Shown: piece by piece, positions 9,207-18,313 of the stretch | How positions within the stretch are numbered: the stretch's first letter is position 1 | Layout of the letters: each line of letters starts with the position of its first letter | Translations under genes and position numbers: made by a program | Assembly (NCBI GenBank): GCA_913060975.1 | Contig: CAJXVC010000002.1 | Location: 62,001-126,000 of the forward strand | DNA: 64,000 nucleotides | Direction: 5' to 3' | Source of the DNA: an uncultured Gammaproteobacteria bacterium | GTDB taxonomy: Bacteria; Pseudomonadota; Gammaproteobacteria; Pseudomonadales; Pseudohongiellaceae | The notes under the pieces: generated by a model | The model's input: only the letters and a program-made list of their open reading frames with translations | What the model was told of the DNA's origin: nothing | The model's database searches: none

Positions 9207-10610
9207 ATGCGCCCCGTCATTGCGCTCGTTGGACGTCCCAACGTCGGAAAATCTACTCTCTTTAATCGGCTCACTCGCAGTCGCGATGCACTTGTCGCCA
9301 ATATGCCAGGCCTGACTCGTGATCGTCGTTACGGGGAAGGCACAGTCGATGATCAACGCTTTATTGCTATCGATACGGGCGGTATTACCGGCTACGAAGA
9401 GGGCATCGATTCTGAGATGGCGGCGCAATCCCTGCTGGCTATCGATGAAGCCAATGTTTGTCTGTTTCTTGTCGATGCAAAAGATGGTCTCACTCCCGAT
9501 GACAGCAAAATCCTGGAACATCTGCGTCGGCAAAATAAAAACTTTCACCTTGTCGTTAACAAGATAGACGGTATGGACCCTGACCAGGCCTGTGCGGAAT
9601 TTGCGACATTGGGCATGGCAGACTTGTTTCCAATTACGGCATCACAAGGCAAGGGTGTCGCATCCATGCTGTCGACTGTGCTGGAAGGCTTTGATGGTGG
9701 TGAACCAGAGGAATTGGATGCCCAGGAAGCCGGCATTAAAATTGCGATTGCTGGCCGTCCCAATGTGGGTAAGTCCACCTTGGTAAACAGAATGCTTGGC
9801 GAAGACAGGGTCGTCGTTTTTGATATGCCCGGAACGACTCGTGACAGTATCTATATTCCTTTCGAGCGCCGTGATACGCGCTATACCCTGATCGATACCG
9901 CAGGTATTCGTCGGCGTGGCAAAACCAACGAAACCGTGGAGAAATTCTCTGTTGTTAAATCGTTGCAGGCGATTCAGGATGCCCATGTCGTCGTGTTAGT
10001 CGTTGATGCCAGAGACGGTATTGTCGAGCAGGATCTGCATTTATTAGGTTATGTGGTTGAGACTGGCCGTGCCCTGGTCATCGCGCTAAACAAGTGGGAT
10101 GGCATGGAACATTCGGAAAAAGACTGGATCAAAACTGAAATTCGCCGTCGTTTCACGTTTGTGGACTTCGCCAAGATCCATTTTATTTCAGCATTACATG
10201 GCACTGGTGTGGGTGAGCTTTATCCATCGATTCACAAAGCCTACGATTCTGCACATGCCAAGCTGACGACGAATCGTGTGACGCAATTGCTGCAAGACAT
10301 CGTCGCCGATCATCAGCCTCCGGTGATCAATGGTCGCCGTGTGAAGCTGCGCTATGCCCATGTCGGTGGCCATAATCCGCCAATTATTGTGATTCACGGC
10401 AAGCAAACAACCAAATTACCTGGTTCGTATATTCGCTATCTGGAAAAATCATTTCGTCATCATCTGCGTCTCGAAGGCACACCTTTGCGTATAGAAACGC
10501 GAAGTGATGATAATCCGTTTATCAAGGGTGAAGAAAACCTGACGCAACAACAAGTGGCGCAGAAGCGGCGTATTCGCAAGAATCGCAAAACCAGCAAAAG
10601 CAAAAGTTGA
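9207..10610 (+). CDS. der: Ribosome biogenesis GTPase Der (EngA)
   Basis: A 467-residue protein with two tandem GTPase domains: GRPNVGKSTLFNRL near residue 8 and GRPNVGKSTLVNRM near residue 187, each with its DxxG (DTGGI, DTAGI) and NKxD (NKID, NKWD) motifs, then a C-terminal KH-like domain and a basic tail (…KRRIRKNRKTSKSKS). It acts in 50S subunit maturation. It ends the conserved rlmN-to-der series. Confidence 0.97.
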   Translation: MRPVIALVGRPNVGKSTLFNRLTRSRDALVANMPGLTRDRRYGEGTVDDQRFIAIDTGGITGYEEGIDSEMAAQSLLAIDEANVCLFLVDAKDGLTPDDSKILEHLRRQNKNFHLVVNKIDGMDPDQACAEFATLGMADLFPITASQGKGVASMLSTVLEGFDGGEPEELDAQEAGIKIAIAGRPNVGKSTLVNRMLGEDRVVVFDMPGTTRDSIYIPFERRDTRYTLIDTAGIRRRGKTNETVEKFSVVKSLQAIQDAHVVVLVVDARDGIVEQDLHLLGYVVETGRALVIALNKWDGMEHSEKDWIKTEIRRRFTFVDFAKIHFISALHGTGVGELYPSIHKAYDSAHAKLTTNRVTQLLQDIVADHQPPVINGRRVKLRYAHVGGHNPPIIVIHGKQTTKLPGSYIRYLEKSFRHHLRLEGTPLRIETRSDDNPFIKGEENLTQQQVAQKRRIRKNRKTSKSKS

Positions 10611-10664
10611 ACACAAGCTGATTTACCCGCAGACTTAAATGGTTCCCTTATTCACAGGATCGTT

Positions 10665-11684
10665 ATGTCGCAATCACTACCACTTTCTCTGGTTGAAATT
10701 GAAGCTGCAGCGCAACGCCTCGATGGCATTGCCGTGCGCACTCCCGTGCTTACTTCTCGCGAACTCGATGCAAGAGTGGGGGCACGGGTATTTTTAAAAG
10801 CTGAATCACTACAGCACATCGGCGCCTTCAAGTTCCGCGGCGCCTATAATCGACTTGCCCAAATTCCTGAGCAGCAGCGTGACAACGGAGTTGTTGCGTT
10901 CTCATCGGGCAATCATGCGCAGGGTATCGCGTTGGCCGCGCAGATGCTGTCCATTCCGGCAACCATTGTCATGCCCACCGATGCCCCGCGAATCAAGCTG
11001 CGCAGTACTGAAAAGCTCGGGGCCACCATCCAGCTCTATGATCGGCACAATGAATCCCGCGAGGATATCGCTGAAAGTTTGGCTGCACAATCAGGAGCCG
11101 TGCTGGTGCCTGCTTTCGATGATATTGATGTCATTGCCGGGCAAGGCACTTGTGGGCTCGAGTTAATGCATCAAATCGCCGATTTGGGTGCAGTACCTGA
11201 GTACCTGCTAAGCCCGGTTGGCGGCGGCGGTTTGCTATCGGGAGTCAGCATCGCCGTGCACAATCTGCATCCCGGCGTACAAATCTACGGTGTGGAACCA
11301 GATAGCTTTGATGATCATTTGCGTTCCAGGCAAACCGGAAAGAGGGTGCGCATTGATGGTAACAAGCCAACCATGTGCGATTCATTGATGGCCACGTCAC
11401 CAGGTGAGATTACCTGGTCAGTGACTGGTGAACTGGTGACAGATTTTCTGACAGTCACTGAAGAAGAAGTGGCACATGCTATCAGCTTTGCGTTTCGCTA
11501 TTTAAAGCTGGTGGTGGAGCCGGGCGGCGCAGTAGCGCTGGCGGCCCTGCTCAATAATAAATTGCCAGGCAAGGGTGTAGGCAAAGGTGAGGGCAAAGAA
11601 GAGAGTGTGGCCGCAATTCTTTCCGGCGGAAATATTGATCCGGAGCTGTTCTGCCAATGTCTGACGGACCATCCTTCCCCTTAA
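10665..11684 (+). CDS. PLP-dependent threonine/serine dehydratase
   Basis: A 339-residue fold-type II PLP enzyme. The Schiff-base lysine is in FKFRGAYNRL, the phosphate-binding/substrate loop is SSGNHAQG, and the PLP phosphate cup is GGGGLLSG. There is no C-terminal ACT domain, so it is not the long feedback-regulated IlvA; it fits catabolic threonine/serine dehydratase (TdcB-like) or serine racemase-type enzymes. The reaction would be threonine to 2-oxobutanoate or serine to pyruvate. The exact substrate cannot be set from sequence alone. ATG 10665 follows an AGGAT site. Confidence 0.85.
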   Translation: MSQSLPLSLVEIEAAAQRLDGIAVRTPVLTSRELDARVGARVFLKAESLQHIGAFKFRGAYNRLAQIPEQQRDNGVVAFSSGNHAQGIALAAQMLSIPATIVMPTDAPRIKLRSTEKLGATIQLYDRHNESREDIAESLAAQSGAVLVPAFDDIDVIAGQGTCGLELMHQIADLGAVPEYLLSPVGGGGLLSGVSIAVHNLHPGVQIYGVEPDSFDDHLRSRQTGKRVRIDGNKPTMCDSLMATSPGEITWSVTGELVTDFLTVTEEEVAHAISFAFRYLKLVVEPGGAVALAALLNNKLPGKGVGKGEGKEESVAAILSGGNIDPELFCQCLTDHPSP

Positions 11685-11717
11685 GTAAAAGGCAATTCCA
11701 TTAGCCAATTGTTTTAA

Positions 11718-11747
11718 TTTCCAACTACTTTCAACTATTTCCAATTA
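11718..11747. repeat. Three 10-bp tandem repeats upstream of the M18 peptidase gene
   Basis: Three direct copies, TTTCCAACTA, CTTTCAACTA and TTTCCAATTA, end to end, about 15 nt before the start of the M18 peptidase gene. They lie between the dehydratase stop and the peptidase ribosome-binding site. Confidence 0.7.
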
Positions 11748-11762
11748 ACAGGTGAGAAATAC

Positions 11763-13217
11763 ATGTTTGCTCAACAACCGATAAAAGTAGCAGCTGGGAT
11801 GCTCATAGCATTGCTGACTCAGTCCTTTGCGATTGCACAATCTGCGGACAACTGTATGGATGGGCTGCAATGTGAGTCTGCCTGGATAGGGCTGTCGCAA
11901 AGCGAGCGAGAGTCTGTATTCGAGTTTGCTGAGGACTATAAAGCGTTCTTGCATAGTGCGCGTACTGAGCTGAGCTTTGTCACTGAAGCAATTGCATTTG
12001 CCGAAGCGAATGGATTTTCCGAGTTGACGGAGAGTTCTACATTGACCCCAGGTGCCCGTGTTTATGAAGTGAATCGGGATCGGACTATTAGTCTGATGGT
12101 CATTGGTGAGCGGCCGTTAACTGAAGGCTTTCAGGTTATCGGCTCACATATTGATTCACCACGACTCGAGTTGAAAGGTCGGCCGTTGTACGCTGATAGT
12201 GAGTTTGCCCTCTTCCAGACTAACTACCACGGTGGGATCAAATATCATCAGTGGACTAACCTGCCGTTGGCGCTTGTCGGTCGCATCGACCGCAAGGACG
12301 GCACAACAGTTCAGGTCTCGATTGGTCTTGAGGACGATGAGCCTGTTTTCATGATTCCCGAATTATCTCCCCATGTGGATCGCGGACGAAATTCGCAAAC
12401 CCTCGGAGATTTCATAGAGCCGGAAGATCTGGATCCGGTTGTAGCACACATGCCACCCTTGCAGGGCGGTGGTGATGTGATCGATCAAGTGCTGGCCTAT
12501 CTGGCAGCTGAATATGATGTCACGCGTGCCGATCTGGTCTCTGCCGAATTATCTTTAGTGCCTGCCGGTAAGCCACGCGATATGGGTTTTGATCGTGGCT
12601 TGATTGCAGCCTATGGGCAAGATGACCGCTTGGCCTCCTATGCGGCGATGCGTGCTGTCGCCGAGATAGATCGGCCTGAGCGAACCACCATGGCTTTTCT
12701 GGTAGACAATGAGGAAGTCGGGAATCGCAATAACACAGGTGCGCAGTCGGATCACTTTGCTGACCTTTTGTCGCGCCTGTTGTATGCCGAGTTAGGCAAT
12801 GCGTATCGCGAGCCGGTCTTTCGCAATGCGTTACGGCAAACGCGCTTTATTTCGATCGATGTTAATCCCGGCGTCAATCCCATGAATCCGGGAGCGTGGG
12901 AGTTGGGGAATGCTCCGCGTCTCGGCTACGGTGTCAATTTGAAGCTTTATGGGCAAGGCAATAACGCCAATTCAGAATTCATTGCCTGGACGCGCAATTT
13001 GCTGGATGAAGCCGATGTGCCCTGGCAAACCAGCACTTATCGGGTGGGCAGTGCTGGCGGCGGGACCATAGGGGGTGTTTTTTCAGCACAAAATATTGAG
13101 GTTATTGATTTCGGTGTGCCGCTGTTATCCATTCATACGCCGTTCGCGGTCAGTTCCAAAATCGACGTGTACAGCTTGTATCAGGCGGCGCTGGCCTTCT
13201 ATGGTTATAGTGAATGA
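11763..13217 (+). CDS. M18 family aminopeptidase with a signal peptide
   Basis: A 484-residue zinc peptidase of the aspartyl aminopeptidase family (M18). Metal and catalytic residues are visible in GSHIDSPRLELK, GQDDRLAS, DNEEVGNRNNTGAQS, ISIDVNPGVNP and SIHTPFAVSS. The first 27 residues (basic start, hydrophobic core, ending in FAIAQS) look like a Sec signal peptide, so the protein is predicted to be periplasmic or secreted, unlike the usual cytoplasmic M18 enzymes. ATG 11763 follows a GGTGAG site. Probably a nutritional or turnover peptidase. Confidence 0.88.
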   Translation: MFAQQPIKVAAGMLIALLTQSFAIAQSADNCMDGLQCESAWIGLSQSERESVFEFAEDYKAFLHSARTELSFVTEAIAFAEANGFSELTESSTLTPGARVYEVNRDRTISLMVIGERPLTEGFQVIGSHIDSPRLELKGRPLYADSEFALFQTNYHGGIKYHQWTNLPLALVGRIDRKDGTTVQVSIGLEDDEPVFMIPELSPHVDRGRNSQTLGDFIEPEDLDPVVAHMPPLQGGGDVIDQVLAYLAAEYDVTRADLVSAELSLVPAGKPRDMGFDRGLIAAYGQDDRLASYAAMRAVAEIDRPERTTMAFLVDNEEVGNRNNTGAQSDHFADLLSRLLYAELGNAYREPVFRNALRQTRFISIDVNPGVNPMNPGAWELGNAPRLGYGVNLKLYGQGNNANSEFIAWTRNLLDEADVPWQTSTYRVGSAGGGTIGGVFSAQNIEVIDFGVPLLSIHTPFAVSSKIDVYSLYQAALAFYGYSE

Positions 13218-13265
13218 AAAAAGTATCGTACATAAACTTAAGCACCGTCAGCATTGGAATCCATC

Positions 13266-14213
13266 ATGTCAGCTAACCTGGTAACAGATTTGGGCAACGG
13301 TATTAGTTGTATTGACACGTTGTTGCACGAACCGGGCATTGCCGCTTGCTATCTGATTGAACAAGATGGGGTAGCCGGGTTTATTGATACTGGTACCAGC
13401 AAGTCTCTGCCAATACTGATGGATGCATTGCAGCGCCGGAAATTGACGCCGGAGCAAGTAGCTTATGTGATGCCGACCCATGTGCATCTCGATCATGCCG
13501 GTGGCGTGGGTGAAGTCATGGCGGCGTGTCCCAATGCCACACTCCTGATTCATCCTCGCGGGGCGCGGCATATGATTGATCCAGCCAAACTCGAGCAAGG
13601 CTCTTTGGCTGTCTATGGTGAGGAAAAGTTTGCCCAGTTGTTCGGGCGGCTATTGCCAGTGCCGGAAGAGCGAGTGCAGAGCGTCGAAGACGGCTTTGAA
13701 TTGGATTTTAATGGCCGCTGCCTGACATTTTTTCATACCGAGGGGCACGCACGGCATCACTATTGTATTCATGATCGCATTAGCCACGGGCTGTTCACCG
13801 GAGATACTTTTGGTGCCAGTTATCCGCGCTTGAATCAGGGCAGGAACCGCTTTATTTTTCCGCCGACTACGCCCATTCAGTTTGATCCGGAAGCCTGGCT
13901 ATTAACGGTGGATCGCTTATTGGCATTGAAGCCGGAACGCATCTTCGTAACCCATTTCGGAGTCCATGAGGAGCCTGAAAAACTGGGTCTGCAATTGAAA
14001 CAGCAAATCAAGGATTACGCCGAGACCGCCGATGATCTTGCCAACATGCCCGAACGAGCACGAGCTATCGAGAATAGCCTGACATTGCAGAGCGTTAATT
14101 TTTTGCTCGACCAACAATGCGGGCTCGACCCTGACGAAATTGCTGCTTATCTAAGGATGGACATGGCTCTCAATGCGCAGGGTTTGGAGCATTGGTTAAC
14201 TCAGCGCCAATGA
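13266..14213 (+). CDS. MBL-fold metallohydrolase
   Basis: A 315-residue metallo-beta-lactamase-fold hydrolase. The metal site is present: THVHLDHAGG (HxHxDH), a further His in HTEGHARHH, Asp in FTGDTFG, and the late His in VTHFG. The C-terminal ~80 residues form a helical extension with a conserved-looking LRMDMALNAQGLEHWL end. The substrate is not evident; glyoxalase II-like or alkylsulfatase-like families share these motifs. An upstream TTG at 13254 is possible, but ATG 13266 is preferred. It ends 4 nt from the convergent doxX-like gene. Confidence 0.82.
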   Translation: MSANLVTDLGNGISCIDTLLHEPGIAACYLIEQDGVAGFIDTGTSKSLPILMDALQRRKLTPEQVAYVMPTHVHLDHAGGVGEVMAACPNATLLIHPRGARHMIDPAKLEQGSLAVYGEEKFAQLFGRLLPVPEERVQSVEDGFELDFNGRCLTFFHTEGHARHHYCIHDRISHGLFTGDTFGASYPRLNQGRNRFIFPPTTPIQFDPEAWLLTVDRLLALKPERIFVTHFGVHEEPEKLGLQLKQQIKDYAETADDLANMPERARAIENSLTLQSVNFLLDQQCGLDPDEIAAYLRMDMALNAQGLEHWLTQRQ

Positions 14214-14217
14214 TGCG

Positions 14218-14727
14218 TTAGCCATACTTGGCTGTATTGGCTTCCATGCGGTCTTGCTGTTTTTTCTGACGCCGCATGGCCATCCAGGTATCGATGCTGA
14301 ATTGGCCGCCACCGAAGGCAAAAATCACAAAATAGACAAGAAAATACATAGCCGCCAATTCACCACGATTCAGTGTTGGAAACCAGGCCAGATGCGCAGT
14401 CAGGTAGGCCATCACCATGAGTATCATGGCCAAGAACGCCATCAAATGTGTCCACAGGCCAATCGCCAGTAGCAAGCCGCCAAAAAGTTCGATCACGCCA
14501 GCAATGTATAGAGCATTGATTTCCATGGGCATGGCGAAGCTGATTGATTCACCAATGCTCACTGTCGTCATCCCGCTGCCCTGAAAGACTTGCGGGTTTT
14601 CGCCGAACAGTTTGCTAAATCCATGTGTCATGAACATGGCGCTGCCCAGCAAGCGCATGAGAGCCCAGCTCAATTCCTGAAAGCTTTCACCAACCCGCCC
14701 AAACAATCGATCTACTTTATGGAGCAT
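14218..14727 (-). CDS. DoxX family integral membrane protein
   Basis: A 169-residue inner-membrane protein with about four helices; the segments LLGSAMFMTHGFSKLFG and IELFGGLLLAIGLWTHLMAF are typical of the DoxX family. DoxX proteins have been linked to quinone/thiol redox and oxidative stress in mycobacteria, but the role here is not known. Transcribed alone, convergent with the MBL-fold gene and divergent from the amidotransferase gene. Confidence 0.85.
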   Translation of the reverse strand: MLHKVDRLFGRVGESFQELSWALMRLLGSAMFMTHGFSKLFGENPQVFQGSGMTTVSIGESISFAMPMEINALYIAGVIELFGGLLLAIGLWTHLMAFLAMILMVMAYLTAHLAWFPTLNRGELAAMYFLVYFVIFAFGGGQFSIDTWMAMRRQKKQQDRMEANTAKYG

Positions 14728-14898
14728 CGTTTTAATCCTTGTTGTGATGATAGACTGAGACTGAGAACTGCAGCTGAGTTAAGACTACTGTAAACACAGC
14801 AGCAAAGGCTACTGTAAAAAATTACTGCACAAGAGGCGGCAGTAATAAGACTATCCTTATAGGCTGTTCAAAAAGCTAACTGCAATGAGAGGTCAAAA

Positions 14899-15636
14899 GT
14901 GCCAAGTAACAAACCACTTCTGATAATAAAAACCGGCAACACGGTTGCACCTCTGCGCGAGCAAGGCGAAGATTTCGAAGACTGGTTTATTGCCGGTTGC
15001 GGAGTCACTGACGATGAAGTGCTGGTGGTATCTGTGTTTCTCGGTGAAGTACTTCCCGCGCCAGAGGACGTGAGTGGGGTTATCATCACCGGCTCGCCGG
15101 CCTACGTAACTGATCAGGAACCCTGGAATTTCTCAACCGCAGAGTTCATCAAGAGTGCGGTCGCTGCTGAGATCCCCGTTCTTGGGGTATGTTACGGTCA
15201 TCAATTATTGGCCTGGGCCTTTGCTGGTGAAGTGGGTTTTCATCCGGAAGGCAGAGAGATAGGCAGCGTTGAAATAAGCCTTTCTGCCGCCGCCCAGGAT
15301 GACTTACTGTTCACCGGCATGCCAGCAACTATGACGGTCCAGGTTTCGCATCAACAATCTGTGCTAGGCCTGCCGGCAGGCGCATTGCATCTGGCCAGCA
15401 ATGAGTTTGATCCCAACCATGCGTTCCGCATCGGCAAATTTGCCTGGGGCATTCAGTTTCATCCGGAATTTGATGCCCGTATTAGCGGCGCCTATCTCAA
15501 TGCGCGACGGGGCGCATTGATAGCAGAGGGATTGGATGTCGAGCAGTTGGAAAGTGAACTGGCGGAATCACCGGAAAGCCATGCGCTGCTGCGTCGCTTT
15601 GCTGAACTTTCCGGGTTTACAGTACCGCGATCTTAA
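14899..15636 (+). CDS. Class I glutamine amidotransferase-like protein
   Basis: A 245-residue GATase domain protein, like the GMP-synthase-type amidotransferases that stand alone. The nucleophile Cys is in GVCYGHQLLAWA and the catalytic His/Glu pair in GIQFHPEFD, so the triad is complete. No synthase domain is fused. Start is a GTG at 14899 preceded by a GAGAGGT site. Possible roles include gamma-glutamyl hydrolase (as in PuuD-like proteins) or glutaminase; no neighbour decides. Confidence 0.85.
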   Translation: MPSNKPLLIIKTGNTVAPLREQGEDFEDWFIAGCGVTDDEVLVVSVFLGEVLPAPEDVSGVIITGSPAYVTDQEPWNFSTAEFIKSAVAAEIPVLGVCYGHQLLAWAFAGEVGFHPEGREIGSVEISLSAAAQDDLLFTGMPATMTVQVSHQQSVLGLPAGALHLASNEFDPNHAFRIGKFAWGIQFHPEFDARISGAYLNARRGALIAEGLDVEQLESELAESPESHALLRRFAELSGFTVPRS

Positions 15637-15658
15637 TCGCTAAAATTCAGTCGCTAAC

Positions 15659-16366
15659 TCAGTCTGCAGCGCCAGTGCCGACTTCTTCGGCGACGGCATC
15701 CAATATACGCTGGCGGGACGGGCTGCCAAGAAAGCGCCCGTTGACGAATACAGCCGGTGTGCCGCGCACGCCAGCGGAGTTACCGCCACGCTGATCGGCA
15801 CGCACTTTGTCGATTACAGCATCAGATTCCACATCTGCCAGTAGCTGATCCAGATCCATGTTTAATTCCAGCGCGTAGCTGTTGAATTCTTCTTCCACCG
15901 CAGGCATGCCGGACCAGATGCCCTGAGTGGCAAACAGCGTGTCATGCATTTCCCAGAACCGGCCTTGTTGTGCTGCCGCCTCGGCATACAGTGATGCAGT
16001 CCAGGCATGGGCGTGGGTTGTTGAAATGGGGAAGTGACGGAATATCAAATGCGCCTGATCACTGATGCGTGGCCATATCTGGCTCATTGTTTGATGCTCG
16101 GTGGCACAGGCAGGGCATTGAAAGTCCGCGTATACAACAATACTCACCGGGGCATCCGGGTCGCCTCTGAGATGATCGTTTGGCGCAATTTCAACCGGGG
16201 AATAGGTTGGCCCTTGACTCATGATCGTATAGACGACGAAGAGCAAGATAACGGGGGCAACGCCATAGAGGACTACTTTTTGCAATAAAGCCATGGTCTG
16301 CTGACGTTGTTTGGCAGCTTGCTGTTTCTCTTCTTTTCTTTTTCGTTGTTCTTCCCGCTTACCCAT
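15659..16366 (-). CDS. DsbA-family thioredoxin-fold protein, membrane anchored
   Basis: A 235-residue protein: a charged, KR/Q-rich cytoplasmic start, one membrane helix (about 29-49), then a periplasmic DsbA-like domain with a CPAC active site (YADFQCPACATEH) and the cis-proline loop GVRGTPAVFVNGR. It probably acts as a thiol oxidase or isomerase on envelope proteins. A paired DsbB is not in the window; dsbC and a DsbD-like gene lie far downstream. Convergent with the amidotransferase gene, 22 nt away. Confidence 0.86.
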   Translation of the reverse strand: MGKREEQRKRKEEKQQAAKQRQQTMALLQKVVLYGVAPVILLFVVYTIMSQGPTYSPVEIAPNDHLRGDPDAPVSIVVYADFQCPACATEHQTMSQIWPRISDQAHLIFRHFPISTTHAHAWTASLYAEAAAQQGRFWEMHDTLFATQGIWSGMPAVEEEFNSYALELNMDLDQLLADVESDAVIDKVRADQRGGNSAGVRGTPAVFVNGRFLGSPSRQRILDAVAEEVGTGAAD

Positions 16367-16528
16367 AATTCGCTCTGTTACTCATCAATTAATTGGCTGT
16401 CGGCAGGCAGCACCGATCGACGATCAGGGTGCCTCAGACGAGCCCATACTATACGAAAAAGTGGTGACTCAGACCATGCTTTTGCTACAAAGAGCGCGCT
16501 GGAGAGATTGCTTGAAGAGGCTGTCAGC

Positions 16529-16900
16529 TTATTGGAGGACGGTGTAGATGAGCAGGGCGTAGAGCAGCTTGCAGAAGATATGAATAGCCTGATCCTGATG
16601 CACAGAAATCCAGCCTTCACATTTCGCGTAGTCAGTCAGCCAGTGCAGTACTGATTCCAGCAAGCCCAGAATGAGCGCATACATGCTGCCCAGCAGGCTG
16701 TAGCAAATAAGGTAGACTATGCCGCCGTGCACCAGAGAATGGGCAGTTAGCCAATACCACCAATCCGGGAACAGGCTGTGCTCCTTGTCGTGGATATTGG
16801 CGTTGCGATTCTTGCCGTAACCCATGGCTTCAGGCTGTAATACGAAATCGGCCAGTGCATGACCAAAAACGAGCAAGAATAGGCTGTCCAGCAATGGCAT
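16529..16900 (-). CDS. DUF3307 family membrane protein
   Basis: A 123-residue protein with about three to four membrane helices and conserved His/Asp residues in them: FGHALADFVLQPE at the start, TAHSLVHGGI in the middle and SVLHWLTDYAK later. This pattern matches the DUF3307 family, whose function is unknown. The ATG at 16900 follows GGAGAG on the minus strand. The 292 nt from 16901 to 17192 hold no gene that I can support. Confidence 0.8.
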   Translation of the reverse strand: MPLLDSLFLLVFGHALADFVLQPEAMGYGKNRNANIHDKEHSLFPDWWYWLTAHSLVHGGIVYLICYSLLGSMYALILGLLESVLHWLTDYAKCEGWISVHQDQAIHIFCKLLYALLIYTVLQ

Positions 16901-17192
16901 TCTTCTCTCCCTACAGGCGCAGGTTTTAAGTGAGCAGGAGGAGTGTGTTCCTGCGGCGCCCCAAATCCCGGCTGTTCTGAAGGCGGTGTCGGAGTGCTCT
17001 TACAATGTTGAGTAAATTGTAAGCATTTCCAGTAACTAAACACGGGATACCAGTCACAGTTCCACAGTAAATTCGCACTTTCGCGTGAGCTTGACCCTTA
17101 TTTTACCCAGATGGTGAGGAGCTCCCCTATCTTGCTGATTTCTATGGCTTTAAGGTGATTATCTGGGGCTGTGCGTGGGCAGGGATTGAAAC

Positions 17193-18281
17193 TTATGAAT
17201 CAGCTTGAGCGAATCTGATGCAATAAACCGGTGCCAGGTTGCCGGCGATTTGCTGCCAGTGATCGCCAGCATTTACTGATGCCCAGACATTGCCACTGGT
17301 TGAACCCATTATCAGAGTAGTACCGTCGCCGGCGACTTCGAGGCCGTGACGATACACGAGGTCATAACTGTGTGCTTGTGGCAACCCGGATGCCAGTTTC
17401 TGAAAGGTCTCGCCGCCATCAGTCGTGCGGGTGACTACCAGAGCACAATTGACAGGCATTCTTGATTCATCTTTTATCGCAGGAACAAACCAGGCGGTGT
17501 CGGGATGTTCGGGGTGGACCGCCAGGGCAAAACCAAAGGTGGATGGGTCCACTGCATCGATTTCCTGCCAGTACCCATCTGTTTCGTCGCAGCGGAAAAT
17601 CCCGTTGTGATGCTGCACCCAGAGTCGGTCCGGGTCGGCAGGGCAGGCCAGCATTCTGTGGGGGTCTTGAGTGTTGAGGTCGCCAGCCATTTCTGGTGGC
17701 AGATAGGCGGCGCGCATTCCGTGAGACTTGTTTGCCCAACTTACGCCATTGTCTTCGCTGTGCCAGACGCCGCCGCAAGAAATAGCGATAGTCAGTTTAT
17801 TTTGGTCTCTTGGATCGACAGCAATGGAGTGAATGCCGGGATCATCATAGCCGCCACCAAACCACTCTTCGGCGCCCGGACTGGCATTAAGACTCTCTAT
17901 AAACTCCCAGCTTGCTCCTTCATCCGTGGACCGAAACAGGCCGGCAGGAACCGTGCCGGCCCACAGGCAATCATCGATCCCTCGTTCCAGAATCCAGATG
18001 AACGCGACAGATTTGGCCTCCAGAGCATCCTTTGGGGCTTCGGGGAAGGCCGGCGTTGCAACTTCTTCCCAGGTTTCACCGTGATTACTGGAGCGGTGTA
18101 ATTTCGGGCCAAAGTGGCCGAGATTAAGTGCGGCGTACATGTAGCCGGAGCCATTGTCGGGCAATACCATTGAAACCGGCTCACCGGGAAAATGTGGCGG
18201 GGAGAGCGACCAGTTACCGGAGCCGCTTGGTTGGGCTTCGATGAGGCCTTTGCGAGTTGCGATCCAGCAGCTTGGGGTCAT
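17193..18281 (-). CDS. BNR/WD40-like beta-propeller protein (sialidase-fold)
   Basis: A 362-residue propeller protein with repeated Asp-box/BNR units: SSNHGETWEEV, STDEGASWEFI, SEDNGVSWANK, TTDGGETFQKL and SVNAGDHWQQI. No signal peptide is visible, so it is probably cytoplasmic, and sialidase catalytic residues are not apparent; the label exo-alpha-sialidase often given to such proteins is not supported. It lies just downstream of a MoaD/ThiS-like gene on the same strand (32-nt gap), so the two form a likely operon of unknown function. Confidence 0.82.
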   Translation of the reverse strand: MTPSCWIATRKGLIEAQPSGSGNWSLSPPHFPGEPVSMVLPDNGSGYMYAALNLGHFGPKLHRSSNHGETWEEVATPAFPEAPKDALEAKSVAFIWILERGIDDCLWAGTVPAGLFRSTDEGASWEFIESLNASPGAEEWFGGGYDDPGIHSIAVDPRDQNKLTIAISCGGVWHSEDNGVSWANKSHGMRAAYLPPEMAGDLNTQDPHRMLACPADPDRLWVQHHNGIFRCDETDGYWQEIDAVDPSTFGFALAVHPEHPDTAWFVPAIKDESRMPVNCALVVTRTTDGGETFQKLASGLPQAHSYDLVYRHGLEVAGDGTTLIMGSTSGNVWASVNAGDHWQQIAGNLAPVYCIRFAQADS

Positions 18282-18313
18282 GATCAGATCTTCAGCGTGG
18301 CGGAATGTTTAGC

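Noticed and set aside
16307..16654. 115-residue + strand ORF across the DsbA-like start and the DUF3307 end
   Set aside because: Antisense to two supported genes, without motif or RBS.
16901..17192. Hidden gene in the gap before the BNR gene
   Set aside because: Short frames only, without RBS, motifs or consistent codon use.
17505..18101. 198-residue + strand ORF antisense to the BNR propeller gene
   Set aside because: No RBS, Cys/Pro-poor coding pattern absent, and the minus-strand frame has clear BNR repeats over the same stretch.
17193..18281. True exo-alpha-sialidase
   Set aside because: Only Asp-box repeats are seen; the catalytic Arg triad and a signal peptide are not apparent, and the MoaD-like neighbour points elsewhere.
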